Assembly: GCF_029193595.2 (NCBI RefSeq)
Contig: NZ_CP135052.1
Span: 1,178,001 to 1,242,000, forward strand
Direction: 5' to 3'
Origin: Providencia hangzhouensis
GTDB lineage: Bacteria > Pseudomonadota > Gammaproteobacteria > Enterobacterales > Enterobacteriaceae
Length of the DNA stretch: 64,000 nt
In this document: in pieces, positions 11,802-22,249 of the stretch
Position numbering within the stretch: the stretch's first letter is position 1
Layout of the letters: each line of letters starts with the position of its first letter
Program-made: the position numbers and the translations under genes
Notes under the pieces: model-generated
The model's database searches: none
What the model saw: the letters and a program-made list of their open reading frames with translations, nothing else
Told to the model about the DNA's origin: nothing

Positions 11802-14800
11802 ATGTCTGGTGATAGCTATAGCTCTCTATTGAATCATGCCATTTATGTAATGGATAAAATAAATCTTGATAAAAATATTATGATGCTAGTTGAGGCGATT
11901 AAATATGAATATCGCCATGAAGGAAAATGGTCTCCAGATTTATTGAAAAAACATGATAAATTAAAGAAAGAAATAGAAAGAAAATCTTATTTTTTATATA
12001 ACAATGATGTTCCTATTGGTATTGAAAAACTCAGTAATCAAGAAGAGTTGGAGTTTATTGGTTATATAAGAGATTTATCAACAGGAAATCATGATGTCGA
12101 TATAAGAGTTCAAGGTAAAGAGGATATTGAATTATCTAACCTTGTTGATTCCGATTTATTAAGTTCACAAGCACTGCGTATTCTCCCTAAAAATTTAAAA
12201 AAAAGAATGAAACTTCGCTCTAGTATAAATGCTAGGTTAACTATAAATATACATAAAAAATATATTAATCGGCTGGCAAAATCTTTGGTGAAGTTATTTC
12301 ATGAGCCGTCACCTCAGTGTATAGAACAAGCCAAAATTATGGGGCCTAGAAAATTTGGTATACAAACGGACCAAGCAGTTATTTACTTATCTGAATCGGG
12401 GCTTGAGCATGCAAAGGAAATTACCCAGCGACTTAATACATTAATTCCTTCTGATGCATTTATTGAACATACACCAGTTGGTATGCAAAAAATGGATACT
12501 GGTATTTCTTATTCGGAAACACCAAAAGGTCAGTCAACAAGCCATGGGCAAGCCAGGTCACAGGTCATTGCAGACACTATTACAGAAGCTTTATTAACAG
12601 ATCGCCCAGTAAAACAAATCTTACCTAAAGTATTAAAAAAAGTAGGCTACGATACGAATAATCCTAGTTTAGTTGCGCAAGTTCAGCGTGATGGTCATTT
12701 AAAAAATAGTCTTTTTGACAGTATGATGCTTAAAAAGCATAGAATAAGCCAAGATATTCAGCGATTTGTTACGGATCCACTGTTATTTCCATGTATGTAT
12801 GTTATTGATAAATTTAATAATAATATATTATCAGTAAAGGCGGAAATATTTAACTTTGAGAATGAGTTTACCGCCATTGAGTGCGGAGTATTAGCTCAGT
12901 ATATAACCTCGAGAGAAAATTCAGGTTTTATTTATGATGTTTTAGATTTTACTTATAAATTTAATTCAATCTTTAGAGATAGCGGTTATATTGAAAAACG
13001 CCTCGCACCACAAGATTTTTATTTATATTTAATGGATGATAATTCAGGGGGGCGTTGTTACTCTTTAGTTAGGACAATGGCTGTTGCATTAGCCTTAGAG
13101 GGCAGTGAGGGTGCAAATAAATTGCTTAATAAGATGTTTTTAGCTGGGGCATCACCAACGGAGCCGAATTCAACTTTGTTACAAGCTGCGTTAAAAGAAC
13201 TTCATGTAAATATAGAGGCGGCACACGCATCAACTATAATTGGCCAATTTGAGTTAAATGAAATAAAAGAAATTCTGATTAATGCTGAACAAGGAAATAT
13301 TTATGCGCTAAATAGCAAAACACACTCGATGTTGTTAGGTAAAGTCAAAAATGGTAATGAAATTAATTATTATTTTTATGATCCAAACTTTGGTATTTAT
13401 GCCTTTAATGATTCTGATAAGTTATTTTCAACTTTAAATAAGTTTTTATTTAAAAACAAGATGGCAGAGCAGTATGCGGTTTTAAATAGTAGTTTTGAAT
13501 TGGTCTCTATTAATACGGGAAAAATGTCTGAAGTACAAATTGGTAGTGGTTTAACTGTTTCCGATTTGGTTTATTCAGATAATTTAATGGAATCTATTTC
13601 TCTACATAAGAAAATGGAGAGTATTCTAGAACATCAGTCTTTAATAGAAAAAGATAAGAAAATACAAACATCCTTAATTATTTTGGAGTCAGAAAAATGG
13701 GGGGAACGTCTTGAATACTCAATTAATGAAGTGTGCAAAAGTCATCAACTAGATGAAAAATGGTTACCTGTTTTTGAAAATGTTGAGAATTTGGAAGATG
13801 GCCGATATCGTATTCAATTTATACATCAAGGGATAGAGGAAAAGATATATTGGGCCGAAACGAAAGACACAACATTTATTGAGTTTAAAGAATATTTTCA
13901 CAAGCAAATGGCTATGTTAAAGAGTCATTATTCTTTTAGTGATGGGGAGTTGCAATGTGAAAGAGATATTGAGGGTACAGAACATGTGGATGGCCTCAAT
14001 ATAGCGATGGGAATACAAGCAATCATTCAATGGTCGGAGAATAGAAATCGACAGTCAGTGGTTTCTTCTAGGCCAACATCTAATTTAGCAACAGCACTGC
14101 GTATTCATAGTTATATTAGCTATTCTATGATGGCCCATGGTGCTATCAATGATGCCGTGAAAACTGGAAAAATTGCATATTCATTATGGTGTGAAGGGAA
14201 TGGAGTGGCGAAATCAGTAATGAATCGCTTTTCTTCGTCTCTAGTACGTACAGCGAATGAAGGGTTAGGGGTTATTTTCCAAGGAGCTATGGTTGGTTTC
14301 GATATTTATGAGTTAGCGAATGCACAAAATGAAACTCAGCGAGCTGTATTTGGTACTCAACTAGCTTTTGATTCATCATCATTAGGGTTAGGTATTGTAA
14401 GTACGGGAGCATCTCTACTTGGTGCGGAAACGGTGGCAGGTGTTGCAGGGCCATTAGCTGTACCACTTATGGGAATAGGTATTGGTATCACCGAACTGGT
14501 TAATATTAATGAAAGACACGCACAAAAAGCTGTTGCTGTAGGGGAAGAATTCGCGATTTATCAACGAGACTATCAAAATGCAGCGATAAGTTATGATGTA
14601 AAAAAAGGATTTTTGATACCAACACCCAATATTGTCATCGAGAAATTAGATTTCAAAAATGGCTATTTTGACCTTGGTAGCCAATATATATATCGAGGTG
14701 TGAAAAAAAAGTGGTATATAGAGCATTGCTGGTTGAATGATTTTCAATCAGGGCCAAGTGCTGAGATCGATAAATCACATGCAATTAATATTAGAGAAGC

Positions 14801-16502
14801 TGTTGGTGTTACTGAGTCAAGAGTATTCTTTAATGGAAATCAAACTGGGGTAGTTATATTACCAGTTGTACCTAGATCGTTCATTCGTTACAGATATAGC
14901 TCTCTTTTTGGTGGAACTTCTCGAGGGGATAATGGTTTTTCTATTTTGAGAGGAATGGAAGAACGCTATCAATTCTATTTTGATTTTTTTTATTGTGGCC
15001 TAGAGTATGTTATCACCACTTTAGAGCATGAATATGAAAATACTACCATTCATGTCAATCTAGATAGCCAAAATAGGCAAATAGCCGTTCCTAAAATGCC
15101 TATTCCATGGCAAGGGTATATTACGCACGCTGTCACTGGTAATGGTGGGGAATATCAAATTACAGTTAATTATGGTGCATCTCTTACGTTAATTGAGGGG
15201 GCTATGTATGGAAAACAATCTAGCTGGATAATTGATACGAGTTTAATAGAAAGTGATGGAAAAGAGCATGTTATTCAAATCATGGATGATCACATTAAAA
15301 TTAGCGGCATTACTATCCATGTTGATACATCGGTGGCGGATAATTCGATTTTGCTGGTCAATGCTCAACATGAAGTATGTGAAATAGATTTTATTAATAA
15401 GACTGCAAAGGTTATTAATGTAGATGGTAGTCAATGGGTAAACAAAAGCCAGACAATTAAACAGCATCTTCATGATTTATCAATTAAAAATAAGCTTAAC
15501 GGCCAGTATGTTGCCATCGATAATTATCAATATAACGGTTTAAACGTGGGACGTGCATTTTATGATGTTCAATATGATCGGGTCATTTTTACTCACTCAA
15601 AAAATAAAGAAAATCATTCGGCACAACTAATAAAAATTAATGGGGATACAGCCTATTTTTATTCATCAGTGGAATCAGTAATTTGGCAGGTTGATATAAA
15701 TACAGGTTCTTTACTGACTCAACTTAAAGCGAATATGGTTTTAGGTTTAGATGCAGAAATTATTAAAGTCACATTGGTTGATGACCAACTATATATAACA
15801 TTAACAGAAAGAAGTACTGGCAGTACGGTTGAAAATACCTATAGGCTAATACAGGGTGATAAATTAGAGCTTGTGAGCGTTGTGAATAACAGATTATTAC
15901 TCGATAACTTACATGACACACAAACATTATTATCACTTGAACAACGTAAGCAATTTAGTGGCCATGACTATTTAGCTCGTCGAAATATGAGTCCTGAATA
16001 TCAAAAGACAATTACAATCAAACCCAGCATAGCGAACACGGTGATGATAGAGGGCACTGATGAAAATGGTTTTTGGCATCATTACTGGCTACGCAATGAG
16101 AGTGGAACACTGGTTAAAGCCAATTTAGAAAGAAAGATGGCGTATGAACAGCAGTTTTTGCATGAATGGATTTCGATAAGTAAAGAAGAGCTAAAATATA
16201 TTGATTGTGAGCTCGCAAAAAATACTCCATTAGAAAAAGTTTGGCGAGAGAGGTTCCCTCTGCCTATTAACGATGGTAAAGAGGCGGTGTTTCAATTAAA
16301 GCGTTATAGAATTAAACCTACACTTGCAAAAATATTTGCAACAAGCCTGGGACGCTATAATCCGAGGTACGATTTATGGTATTGGTTTCCTCCTAAGGAC
16401 TTGGAATTAATAGGAAGTTTATTAAAGGAAAATGGAAAGGAAGCCTTTTTCTTTTATAGCCGAAAAGAAGATACCATTTTTTATCAAAAAGGGTTAGGGT
16501 AA
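11802..16502 (+). CDS. Mcf2-like giant toxin: HopA1/HrmA domain, C58-type protease, pore domain (stops early at an in-frame TAA)
   Basis: Paralogue of the first toxin, 1566 residues to the stop. Residues about 144-290 closely resemble the C-terminal part of the Pseudomonas type III effector HopA1 (HrmA): GPRKFGIQTD, FIEHTP, GISYSET and SHGQARSQVI are hallmark stretches. An HrmA-like N-terminal region is what distinguishes Photorhabdus Mcf2 from Mcf1. A C58-type protease core follows (Cys419 in GGRCYSL, His508, Asp527), with exactly the same spacing of 89 and 19 residues as toxin 1. Then comes a TcdA/TcdB-like pore region with a hydrophobic stretch near 823-900. The frame stops with TAA at 16500-16502 but continues open to 17693, where the full length would be 1963 codons, matching toxin 1 (1962). 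Without the tail the product lacks the RTX-like C-terminus. Confidence 0.85.
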   Translation: MSGDSYSSLLNHAIYVMDKINLDKNIMMLVEAIKYEYRHEGKWSPDLLKKHDKLKKEIERKSYFLYNNDVPIGIEKLSNQEELEFIGYIRDLSTGNHDVDIRVQGKEDIELSNLVDSDLLSSQALRILPKNLKKRMKLRSSINARLTINIHKKYINRLAKSLVKLFHEPSPQCIEQAKIMGPRKFGIQTDQAVIYLSESGLEHAKEITQRLNTLIPSDAFIEHTPVGMQKMDTGISYSETPKGQSTSHGQARSQVIADTITEALLTDRPVKQILPKVLKKVGYDTNNPSLVAQVQRDGHLKNSLFDSMMLKKHRISQDIQRFVTDPLLFPCMYVIDKFNNNILSVKAEIFNFENEFTAIECGVLAQYITSRENSGFIYDVLDFTYKFNSIFRDSGYIEKRLAPQDFYLYLMDDNSGGRCYSLVRTMAVALALEGSEGANKLLNKMFLAGASPTEPNSTLLQAALKELHVNIEAAHASTIIGQFELNEIKEILINAEQGNIYALNSKTHSMLLGKVKNGNEINYYFYDPNFGIYAFNDSDKLFSTLNKFLFKNKMAEQYAVLNSSFELVSINTGKMSEVQIGSGLTVSDLVYSDNLMESISLHKKMESILEHQSLIEKDKKIQTSLIILESEKWGERLEYSINEVCKSHQLDEKWLPVFENVENLEDGRYRIQFIHQGIEEKIYWAETKDTTFIEFKEYFHKQMAMLKSHYSFSDGELQCERDIEGTEHVDGLNIAMGIQAIIQWSENRNRQSVVSSRPTSNLATALRIHSYISYSMMAHGAINDAVKTGKIAYSLWCEGNGVAKSVMNRFSSSLVRTANEGLGVIFQGAMVGFDIYELANAQNETQRAVFGTQLAFDSSSLGLGIVSTGASLLGAETVAGVAGPLAVPLMGIGIGITELVNINERHAQKAVAVGEEFAIYQRDYQNAAISYDVKKGFLIPTPNIVIEKLDFKNGYFDLGSQYIYRGVKKKWYIEHCWLNDFQSGPSAEIDKSHAINIREAVGVTESRVFFNGNQTGVVILPVVPRSFIRYRYSSLFGGTSRGDNGFSILRGMEERYQFYFDFFYCGLEYVITTLEHEYENTTIHVNLDSQNRQIAVPKMPIPWQGYITHAVTGNGGEYQITVNYGASLTLIEGAMYGKQSSWIIDTSLIESDGKEHVIQIMDDHIKISGITIHVDTSVADNSILLVNAQHEVCEIDFINKTAKVINVDGSQWVNKSQTIKQHLHDLSIKNKLNGQYVAIDNYQYNGLNVGRAFYDVQYDRVIFTHSKNKENHSAQLIKINGDTAYFYSSVESVIWQVDINTGSLLTQLKANMVLGLDAEIIKVTLVDDQLYITLTERSTGSTVENTYRLIQGDKLELVSVVNNRLLLDNLHDTQTLLSLEQRKQFSGHDYLARRNMSPEYQKTITIKPSIANTVMIEGTDENGFWHHYWLRNESGTLVKANLERKMAYEQQFLHEWISISKEELKYIDCELAKNTPLEKVWRERFPLPINDGKEAVFQLKRYRIKPTLAKIFATSLGRYNPRYDLWYWFPPKDLELIGSLLKENGKEAFFFYSRKEDTIFYQKGLG

Positions 16503-17693
16503 GATATTATTAAGCCAAATAAGCCTAGTGCCTTTCGTTTAAATTTGAGTGGAATAGAAAATGTCACGCACTGGCAAGGGGAGCTCCTTGTTATCCAAAA
16601 AGAAGGCTTTGTTAGGCAACTGAATGCGAATGGTAGTACACAATTAGTTGCCCTCAATAAAGACTGGTTTGCGAGAGAGCCTTTGAAATGGGAGCGTTTT
16701 GCTCAATTTTCCAATGAAAAGGACCCCATTGCATTGTTTGGATTAAAAGATACTAATGGGGAACGCATATTACCAGCATGGTATTTTAACGAGATGGTTG
16801 TTGTTGCGCCTTCATTTTCGTTAGAAAGTGAGTTACAAATTATCGATTTTGATCACGATAAACAATATGGCGTTATTTTTGATTCAAAATCAAAGAAGCT
16901 ATATCGAATAAACGCGATTGGAGAGATGAAGTTTAACAATATTTTCGATAGTCAGGGTGTTCTTCGATTTCCCAATAAATTACCTAAGCATGTTGATTTA
17001 TACCCTGAGCTTACTTTTAAGTCAGTGCAAAAAATAGCGGATGGCTTAATGCTGTTAACAGAAGAAAATGCAATTATTTATCATCCAACATCATCTCATG
17101 AACAATTAGGCTTATCATTAATTATTAAAGGAACACCGGAGGATGATGTCGTTATTCCTGCAGCATTAGGCGATGTTTCTGTTTTAATTCTTAATGGTGG
17201 TGAGGGCTCCGATACTTATCAGTTTAAAAAAGTAGATTGGCAGCGTTATCAAACGATTATTATTGATAATTATTCGGTAGACCGAATTGTTGATTTGCTT
17301 ATCCTACCCATAAAAAACCAATTGAAGGAGATTTTTATTAATCGCCAAGGAGATGACTTGGTTATTACAGATTCAATAAATAATACATCTCTTTATATCC
17401 GTGGAATTTATGGTTTACAGGCTCACTCTTATCGTCATCTACAACTTAGAATTGATGGAACAGATCAACACATTGATGTGAGTTTATTAGCTGAACAAGC
17501 TTTGGCGAGTCACGGTTTAATGTCTTTATCAATGCATTTCAGAAGCTATTTTAATATCAATGATAAGATAGCTTTATTAGGGGAGTTGTTGAATCGAATA
17601 GATTTTACTCAGGAAGACTTTGAAATTCAAACTGCATCCAAAGAGCAGGATAAACCTCATTTCGCCATGTTATCTACAACAAGTCAGTATTAA
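16503..17693 (+). pseudogene. C-terminal remainder of the Mcf2-like toxin, cut off by the in-frame TAA
   Basis: This stretch is in the same frame as the upstream toxin ORF and aligns with the last ~400 residues of toxin 1 (for example VALNKDWF against VALNQKWF, and QRYQTIIIDN against LHYQAIIIDN). It carries the RTX-like segment: a GGEGSDTYQF motif near codon 1795 of the full frame, then a GDDLVI strand motif, as in the C-terminal region of type I-secreted RTX proteins. There is no good ribosome site for independent translation; the first start-like codon is a TTG at 16545. Most likely the 3' part of a gene broken by one nonsense change. Read-through or sequencing error are alternatives. Confidence 0.8.
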
Positions 17694-17703
17694 ATTAATA
17701 TAT

Positions 17704-17735
17704 AAAAAAAGAGCCACAACATGAGTGGCTCTTTT
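17704..17735. terminator. Bidirectional terminator between toxin 2 and acrB
   Basis: Stem AAGAGCCAC (17709-17717) with GTGGCTCTT (17725-17733). On the minus strand it is followed by seven T (plus-strand A run 17704-17710), giving a strong terminator for acrAB. On the plus strand only four T follow, enough for weaker termination of the toxin transcript. Confidence 0.85.
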
Positions 17736-17753
17736 CGATTTATCGATCAGCAA

Positions 17754-20700
17754 TTATTGTGCTGTTGGTGGATGGCTGTGTTCAACATCTTCTGATTTCT
17801 TCGAGAAACGGCGACGGATCACCACGAAGAATACAGGAACGAAGAAGATAGCCAATGAGGTTGCGGCAAACATTCCCCCAAGAACACCAGTACCTACTGA
17901 GTTCTGGGATGCAGAACCTGCACCGTTACTAAACACCAGTGGGATAACACCTAACATAAATGCTAAAGATGTCATCAGAATTGGTCGTAAACGCATTTTA
18001 ACTGCATTAAGTGTTGCTTCGACTAACCCTTTACCTTCTTTTTCCATCAAGTCTTTGGCGAATTCAACAATCAAGATTGCGTTTTTCGCCGAGAGTCCAA
18101 TGGTTGTTAAGAGGCCCACTTTAAAGTAAACGTCGTTGTCTAGACCACGAACACTGGTAAACAGTAACGCACCAATAATACCTAATGGAACGACTAACAT
18201 AACTGAGAATGGAACTGACCAGCTTTCATAGAGAGCCGCCAAACACAGGAAGACCACTATCAAGGAGATTGCGTACAGAGCAGGGGCTTGGTTACCTGCT
18301 AAGCGTTCTTGATATGACATACCTGTCCACTCGTAACCAATTCCTTCAGGCAGGTTTTCAGTGGTGAGTTTTTCCATTAACAGCATCGCATCACCAGTAC
18401 TTTTCCCTGGAGCTGCCTGACCTTGAATGTTCATCGCAGGGACACCGTTATAACGCTCTAAACGCGGTGAACCATACTTCCAAGGATCTTTGGATTCGTC
18501 CATAAAGGCAGAGAACGGAACCATTTTACCTTGGTTATTGCGAACATACAGGTTACTGATGTCAGAAGGTAACATACGGCTTTCTGCGTCACCTTGTACG
18601 TAAACTTTCTTCACACGACCACGGTCGATAAAGTCATTCACGTAGCTTCCACCAAACATAGAACTCAATGTTGCATTGATATCACTGATAGCGACACCTT
18701 GAGCCTGTGCTTTTTGTTGGTCAATATAAATACGGTATTGCGAGGTATCATCCTGACCATTTGGACGAACACCTTGAAGCATTTCTGGGTGCTGAGCAGC
18801 TAATCCAAGTAACTGGTTGCGGGCTTGCATCAGTTTATCATGCCCCAAGTTACCTTTATCGACTAACTCAAAGTCAAACCCGTCTGCGGTACCTAACTCA
18901 ACAATCGCTGGTAGGTTAAAGGCGTAAATCAGTGCCTCTTGTTTTTGTGACAGTGCGATATTTGCACGTTGTACAATCGCATCAACGTGGTTTTCATCGC
19001 CTTTACGTTCGCTCCAATTTTTCAGAACGACGAAAGCGAGACCCATATTTTGACCTTGACCTGCGAAGCTAAAGCCCCCAACGGTAAAGACCGACTCAAC
19101 GTTTTTGGCTTCTTCGGTATGGTAGTAGTTATTCACTTCATCCAATACCGCTTGGGTTTGTTCTTGCGTTGATCCTGGTGGTAATTGGATCATTGACAAG
19201 AATACCCCTTGGTCTTCCGCTGGTAAGAAAGAAGACGGTAAGCGGACGAACATGAACGCCATACCAACCACTAACAGCAGGTAAATCACTAAATAACGGC
19301 CCGTGCCGTTAAGCATACGGCTTACACTGTCGGTGTAGTGGTGTGCTTGTTTTTCAAATGTGCGGTTAAACCACCCAAAGAATCCTTTTTGGCTACCATG
19401 GCTGCCTTTTTCAATTGGCTTCAACATGGTGGCACACAGTGCTGGTGTTAAGATCATCGCAACCAGTACTGATAAGATCATGGAGGATACAATGGTAATT
19501 GAGAACTGACGGTAAATTGCCCCTGTAGAACCTCCAAAGAAGGCCATAGGAATAAATACCGCAGACAGCACCATTGCAATACCGACTAACGCACCTTGGA
19601 TTTGACCCATTGATTTTTTGGTCGCTTCTTTTGGTGACAAGCCTTCTTCTTGCATAACACGCTCAACGTTCTCAACAACGACGATGGCGTCATCGACGAG
19701 AAGCCCGATGGCGAGTACCATCGCGAACATGGTCAAGGTGTTTATGGAATAACCAAATGCCGACAAGATAGCAAAGGTACCTAACAATACGACAGGTACT
19801 GCAATCGTTGGTATCAGTGTTGCACGGATGTTTTGTAGGAACAAATACATAACGACAACAACCAGCATGATTGCTTCTACTAACGTTTTAACCACTTCGT
19901 TAATTGAAATTTTAACGAATGGGGTCGTATCGTATGGATAAACAATCTCTAATCCTTGAGGGAAGAAAGGCTTCATTTCCTCAAGCGCAGCGCGGACGTT
20001 ATTAGACGTATCTAATGCGTTCGCTCCGGTTGCCAGTTTAATACCGATACCTGCTGCAGGCTTACCATTAAAGCGGGCAATCGTACTATAGTTTTCAGCA
20101 CCTAATTGGACATCAGCAACATCTTTAATACGCACTTGTGAACCATCCTGGTTTACACGTAATAGAATATTGCTAAATTCTTCAGGGCTATTTAAACGTG
20201 TCTGCGCAATGATAGAAACGTTTAAACGCTGGTTTGCTACAGACGGTGAACCACCGAGTTGCCCTGCTGCGACTTGGTTATTTTGTACCTTGATCGCATT
20301 AATGACATCCGTTGTGGTCATGTTGTACTTAACGAGTTGCTCTGGTTTTAACCAAATACGCATTGCATATTGGGTACCGAACAGTTGAGTTTCACCTACA
20401 CCGTTAACTCGGCTAAGTGGGTCTTTAATATTTGACCCTACGTAGTCGGCAATATCGTATTGCCCCATTGAGCCATCGCTAGAAACGAAACCCGCAACCA
20501 TTAAGAATGAACTAGTTGATTTATCGACACTAATACCTTGCTGCTGAACTTCTTGTGGCAACAATGGCATCGCCAGTTGCAATTTGTTTTGCACCTGTAC
20601 TTGCGCGATATCACCATCAGTTCCTGCTTCAAATGTCAGCGTAATGCTAGCAGAACCTGATGAATCACTGCTCGATGACATATATACCAAGTTATCGATA

Positions 20701-20912
20701 CCGTTCATGTTCTGTTCGATAACCTGCGTTACTGTATTTTGTACCGTCTCAGCATCCGCTCCCGGATAGTTAGCTGAAATAGAAACAGCCGGTGGCGCGA
20801 TGGTCGGGTACTGCGAAACAGGTAACTGGATAATTGCCAACAGACCAGCAAGCATGGTGATAATTGCAATTACCCACGCAAAAATTGGTCTTTCTATAAA
20901 AAACTTAGGCAT
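17754..20912 (-). CDS. acrB: RND multidrug efflux pump inner-membrane transporter AcrB
   Basis: Proton-driven trimeric pump that exports antibiotics, dyes, detergents and bile salts through AcrA and an outer-membrane TolC channel. 1052 residues, the usual RND length. The N-terminus [16 protein letters not shown] is typical AcrB. The proton-relay aspartates lie in [17 protein letters not shown] near 407-408, and the relay lysine in [15 protein letters not shown] of the second half. Two large periplasmic loops separate the transmembrane bundles. acrA is 15 bases upstream on the same strand, so the two form an operon. The C-terminal tail after the last helix (ending SHPPTAQ) is short and polar as expected. 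No defects seen. Confidence 0.97.
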   Translation of the reverse strand: MPKFFIERPIFAWVIAIITMLAGLLAIIQLPVSQYPTIAPPAVSISANYPGADAETVQNTVTQVIEQNMNGIDNLVYMSSSSDSSGSASITLTFEAGTDGDIAQVQVQNKLQLAMPLLPQEVQQQGISVDKSTSSFLMVAGFVSSDGSMGQYDIADYVGSNIKDPLSRVNGVGETQLFGTQYAMRIWLKPEQLVKYNMTTTDVINAIKVQNNQVAAGQLGGSPSVANQRLNVSIIAQTRLNSPEEFSNILLRVNQDGSQVRIKDVADVQLGAENYSTIARFNGKPAAGIGIKLATGANALDTSNNVRAALEEMKPFFPQGLEIVYPYDTTPFVKISINEVVKTLVEAIMLVVVVMYLFLQNIRATLIPTIAVPVVLLGTFAILSAFGYSINTLTMFAMVLAIGLLVDDAIVVVENVERVMQEEGLSPKEATKKSMGQIQGALVGIAMVLSAVFIPMAFFGGSTGAIYRQFSITIVSSMILSVLVAMILTPALCATMLKPIEKGSHGSQKGFFGWFNRTFEKQAHHYTDSVSRMLNGTGRYLVIYLLLVVGMAFMFVRLPSSFLPAEDQGVFLSMIQLPPGSTQEQTQAVLDEVNNYYHTEEAKNVESVFTVGGFSFAGQGQNMGLAFVVLKNWSERKGDENHVDAIVQRANIALSQKQEALIYAFNLPAIVELGTADGFDFELVDKGNLGHDKLMQARNQLLGLAAQHPEMLQGVRPNGQDDTSQYRIYIDQQKAQAQGVAISDINATLSSMFGGSYVNDFIDRGRVKKVYVQGDAESRMLPSDISNLYVRNNQGKMVPFSAFMDESKDPWKYGSPRLERYNGVPAMNIQGQAAPGKSTGDAMLLMEKLTTENLPEGIGYEWTGMSYQERLAGNQAPALYAISLIVVFLCLAALYESWSVPFSVMLVVPLGIIGALLFTSVRGLDNDVYFKVGLLTTIGLSAKNAILIVEFAKDLMEKEGKGLVEATLNAVKMRLRPILMTSLAFMLGVIPLVFSNGAGSASQNSVGTGVLGGMFAATSLAIFFVPVFFVVIRRRFSKKSEDVEHSHPPTAQ

Positions 20913-20927
20913 TAATCAGCCGCTCCC

Positions 20928-22115
20928 TTATTTAGACTTTTCTTCAGGTTTTGCCTGATTGTCTATGGATTGCGTTTCTAAGTTTGCTTCCTTAGGATTC
21001 ACAACAATTCCTGGTTTGATTTTTTGTAAGCCGATGACAATGACACGATCACCTGCTTGTAGACCTTCAGTTACCAGCCATTTGTTGCCAACTGCTTGTC
21101 CTGCTTTAACTTTTCTGACTTCAACTTTATTCTCTGCGCCAACAACCATGACTTGAGAAGTTCCTTGAGCCGTACGAGTCAAGCCTTGTTGTGGAACTAG
21201 AATCGCCTTTTCAATAACACCGTCTTCTAATACAGCACGAACAAACATACCTGGAAGTAACTCTTTGTTCGGGTTAGGGAACATGGCTCTCATGGTGATA
21301 GACCCTGTTGTTTCATCAACAGTGACATCAGAGAATTCCAGAACACCCTTTTGTGCGTATTCTTGACCGTTGTTGTTGATCAAACTGACAGGTGCTTTCC
21401 CTGATTCTCGCTGTACAGCGCCTTTCGCTATCTCATTTTTGAGACGTAAAAAATCGTCACTCGATTGTGTTACGTCAACATAGATAGGATCAAGTTGCTG
21501 AACACGCATTAATTCAGTGGCTTGTCCTGTAGATACTAAAGCCCCTTCAGTCACATTCGATTTACCGGTACGGCCGCTGATCGGTGCAGTTACTTTGGTA
21601 TAATTCAGGTTGATACGTGCCGTTTCAACCGCAGCTTCAGCCGCTTTGACGGCAGCAAGTGCTTGTGCATAGGTTGAGGTTGCTTCGTCGTATTCCTGAC
21701 GACTAATGTAATTAGTACCTAACAATGGTTTATAACGCTTCACCGTTAATGCAGCCAGATTCGCATTGGCTTGTGCTTTTGCAAGTTCCGCTTTTGCGCT
21801 GTCATAGGTTGCTTGGAATGGTGCTGGGTCAATTTGGTATAAAGATGTCCCTGCTTCTACGTCGCTACCTTCTTTATAGTTGCGTTTCAATATGATGCCA
21901 CTAACCTGAGGGCGAACCTCGGCAACACGAAATGCGGATGTACGGCCTGGTAACTCGGTTTTGAGAGTCAGAGGTTCGGCTTTAAGCGTAACAATTCCTA
22001 CTTCAGGCGCCGGGCGTTCTCCGCCACCTTGTTGTTCATCGTTACAACCAGATAAAGCCAAGCCACCTGAAAGAACTAACAGAGCCAGAGGTAACACCCC
22101 TCTGTTTTTTCGCAT
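20928..22115 (-). CDS. acrA: AcrA-type periplasmic membrane fusion lipoprotein of the RND efflux pump
   Basis: 395-residue periplasmic adaptor linking AcrB to TolC. The signal sequence ends in a lipobox (LSGC, Cys at about residue 24), so the mature protein is lipid-anchored. The order is barrel/lipoyl half-motif, alpha-helical hairpin rich in Ala and Gln (about 100-170), second lipoyl half (PISGRTGKSNVTEG), beta-barrel and membrane-proximal domain. The first gene of the acrAB operon, transcribed divergently from acrR with the AcrR operator in between. Confidence 0.96.
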   Translation of the reverse strand: MRKNRGVLPLALLVLSGGLALSGCNDEQQGGGERPAPEVGIVTLKAEPLTLKTELPGRTSAFRVAEVRPQVSGIILKRNYKEGSDVEAGTSLYQIDPAPFQATYDSAKAELAKAQANANLAALTVKRYKPLLGTNYISRQEYDEATSTYAQALAAVKAAEAAVETARINLNYTKVTAPISGRTGKSNVTEGALVSTGQATELMRVQQLDPIYVDVTQSSDDFLRLKNEIAKGAVQRESGKAPVSLINNNGQEYAQKGVLEFSDVTVDETTGSITMRAMFPNPNKELLPGMFVRAVLEDGVIEKAILVPQQGLTRTAQGTSQVMVVGAENKVEVRKVKAGQAVGNKWLVTEGLQAGDRVIVIGLQKIKPGIVVNPKEANLETQSIDNQAKPEEKSK

Positions 22116-22197
22116 AAGTTAACCTCAATTAATCAATATGAGTTCAAAACAAAAATAAGAAAAATGGTAAACAATATGATTTATCACTATGCTATAG

Positions 22198-22221
22198 TAC
22201 AAACATACACGAATGTATGTA
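22198..22221. promoter_or_regulatory. AcrR operator in the acrA-acrR intergenic region
   Basis: A 24-base imperfect palindrome with outer TACA and TGTA and inner ACAT and ATGT half-motifs. It matches the E. coli AcrR operator layout as I remember it except at a few inner positions. It lies between the divergent acrA and acrR starts, where a repressor of both would act. Confidence 0.8.
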
Positions 22222-22249
22222 AATCAGCTTTCGATAGAAACGGGTCACA

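Noticed and set aside
16545..17693. Separate gene downstream of toxin 2
   Set aside because: It is in the same frame as toxin 2 and aligns with the end of toxin 1, and its only start is a TTG without ribosome site. It is better read as the cut-off tail.
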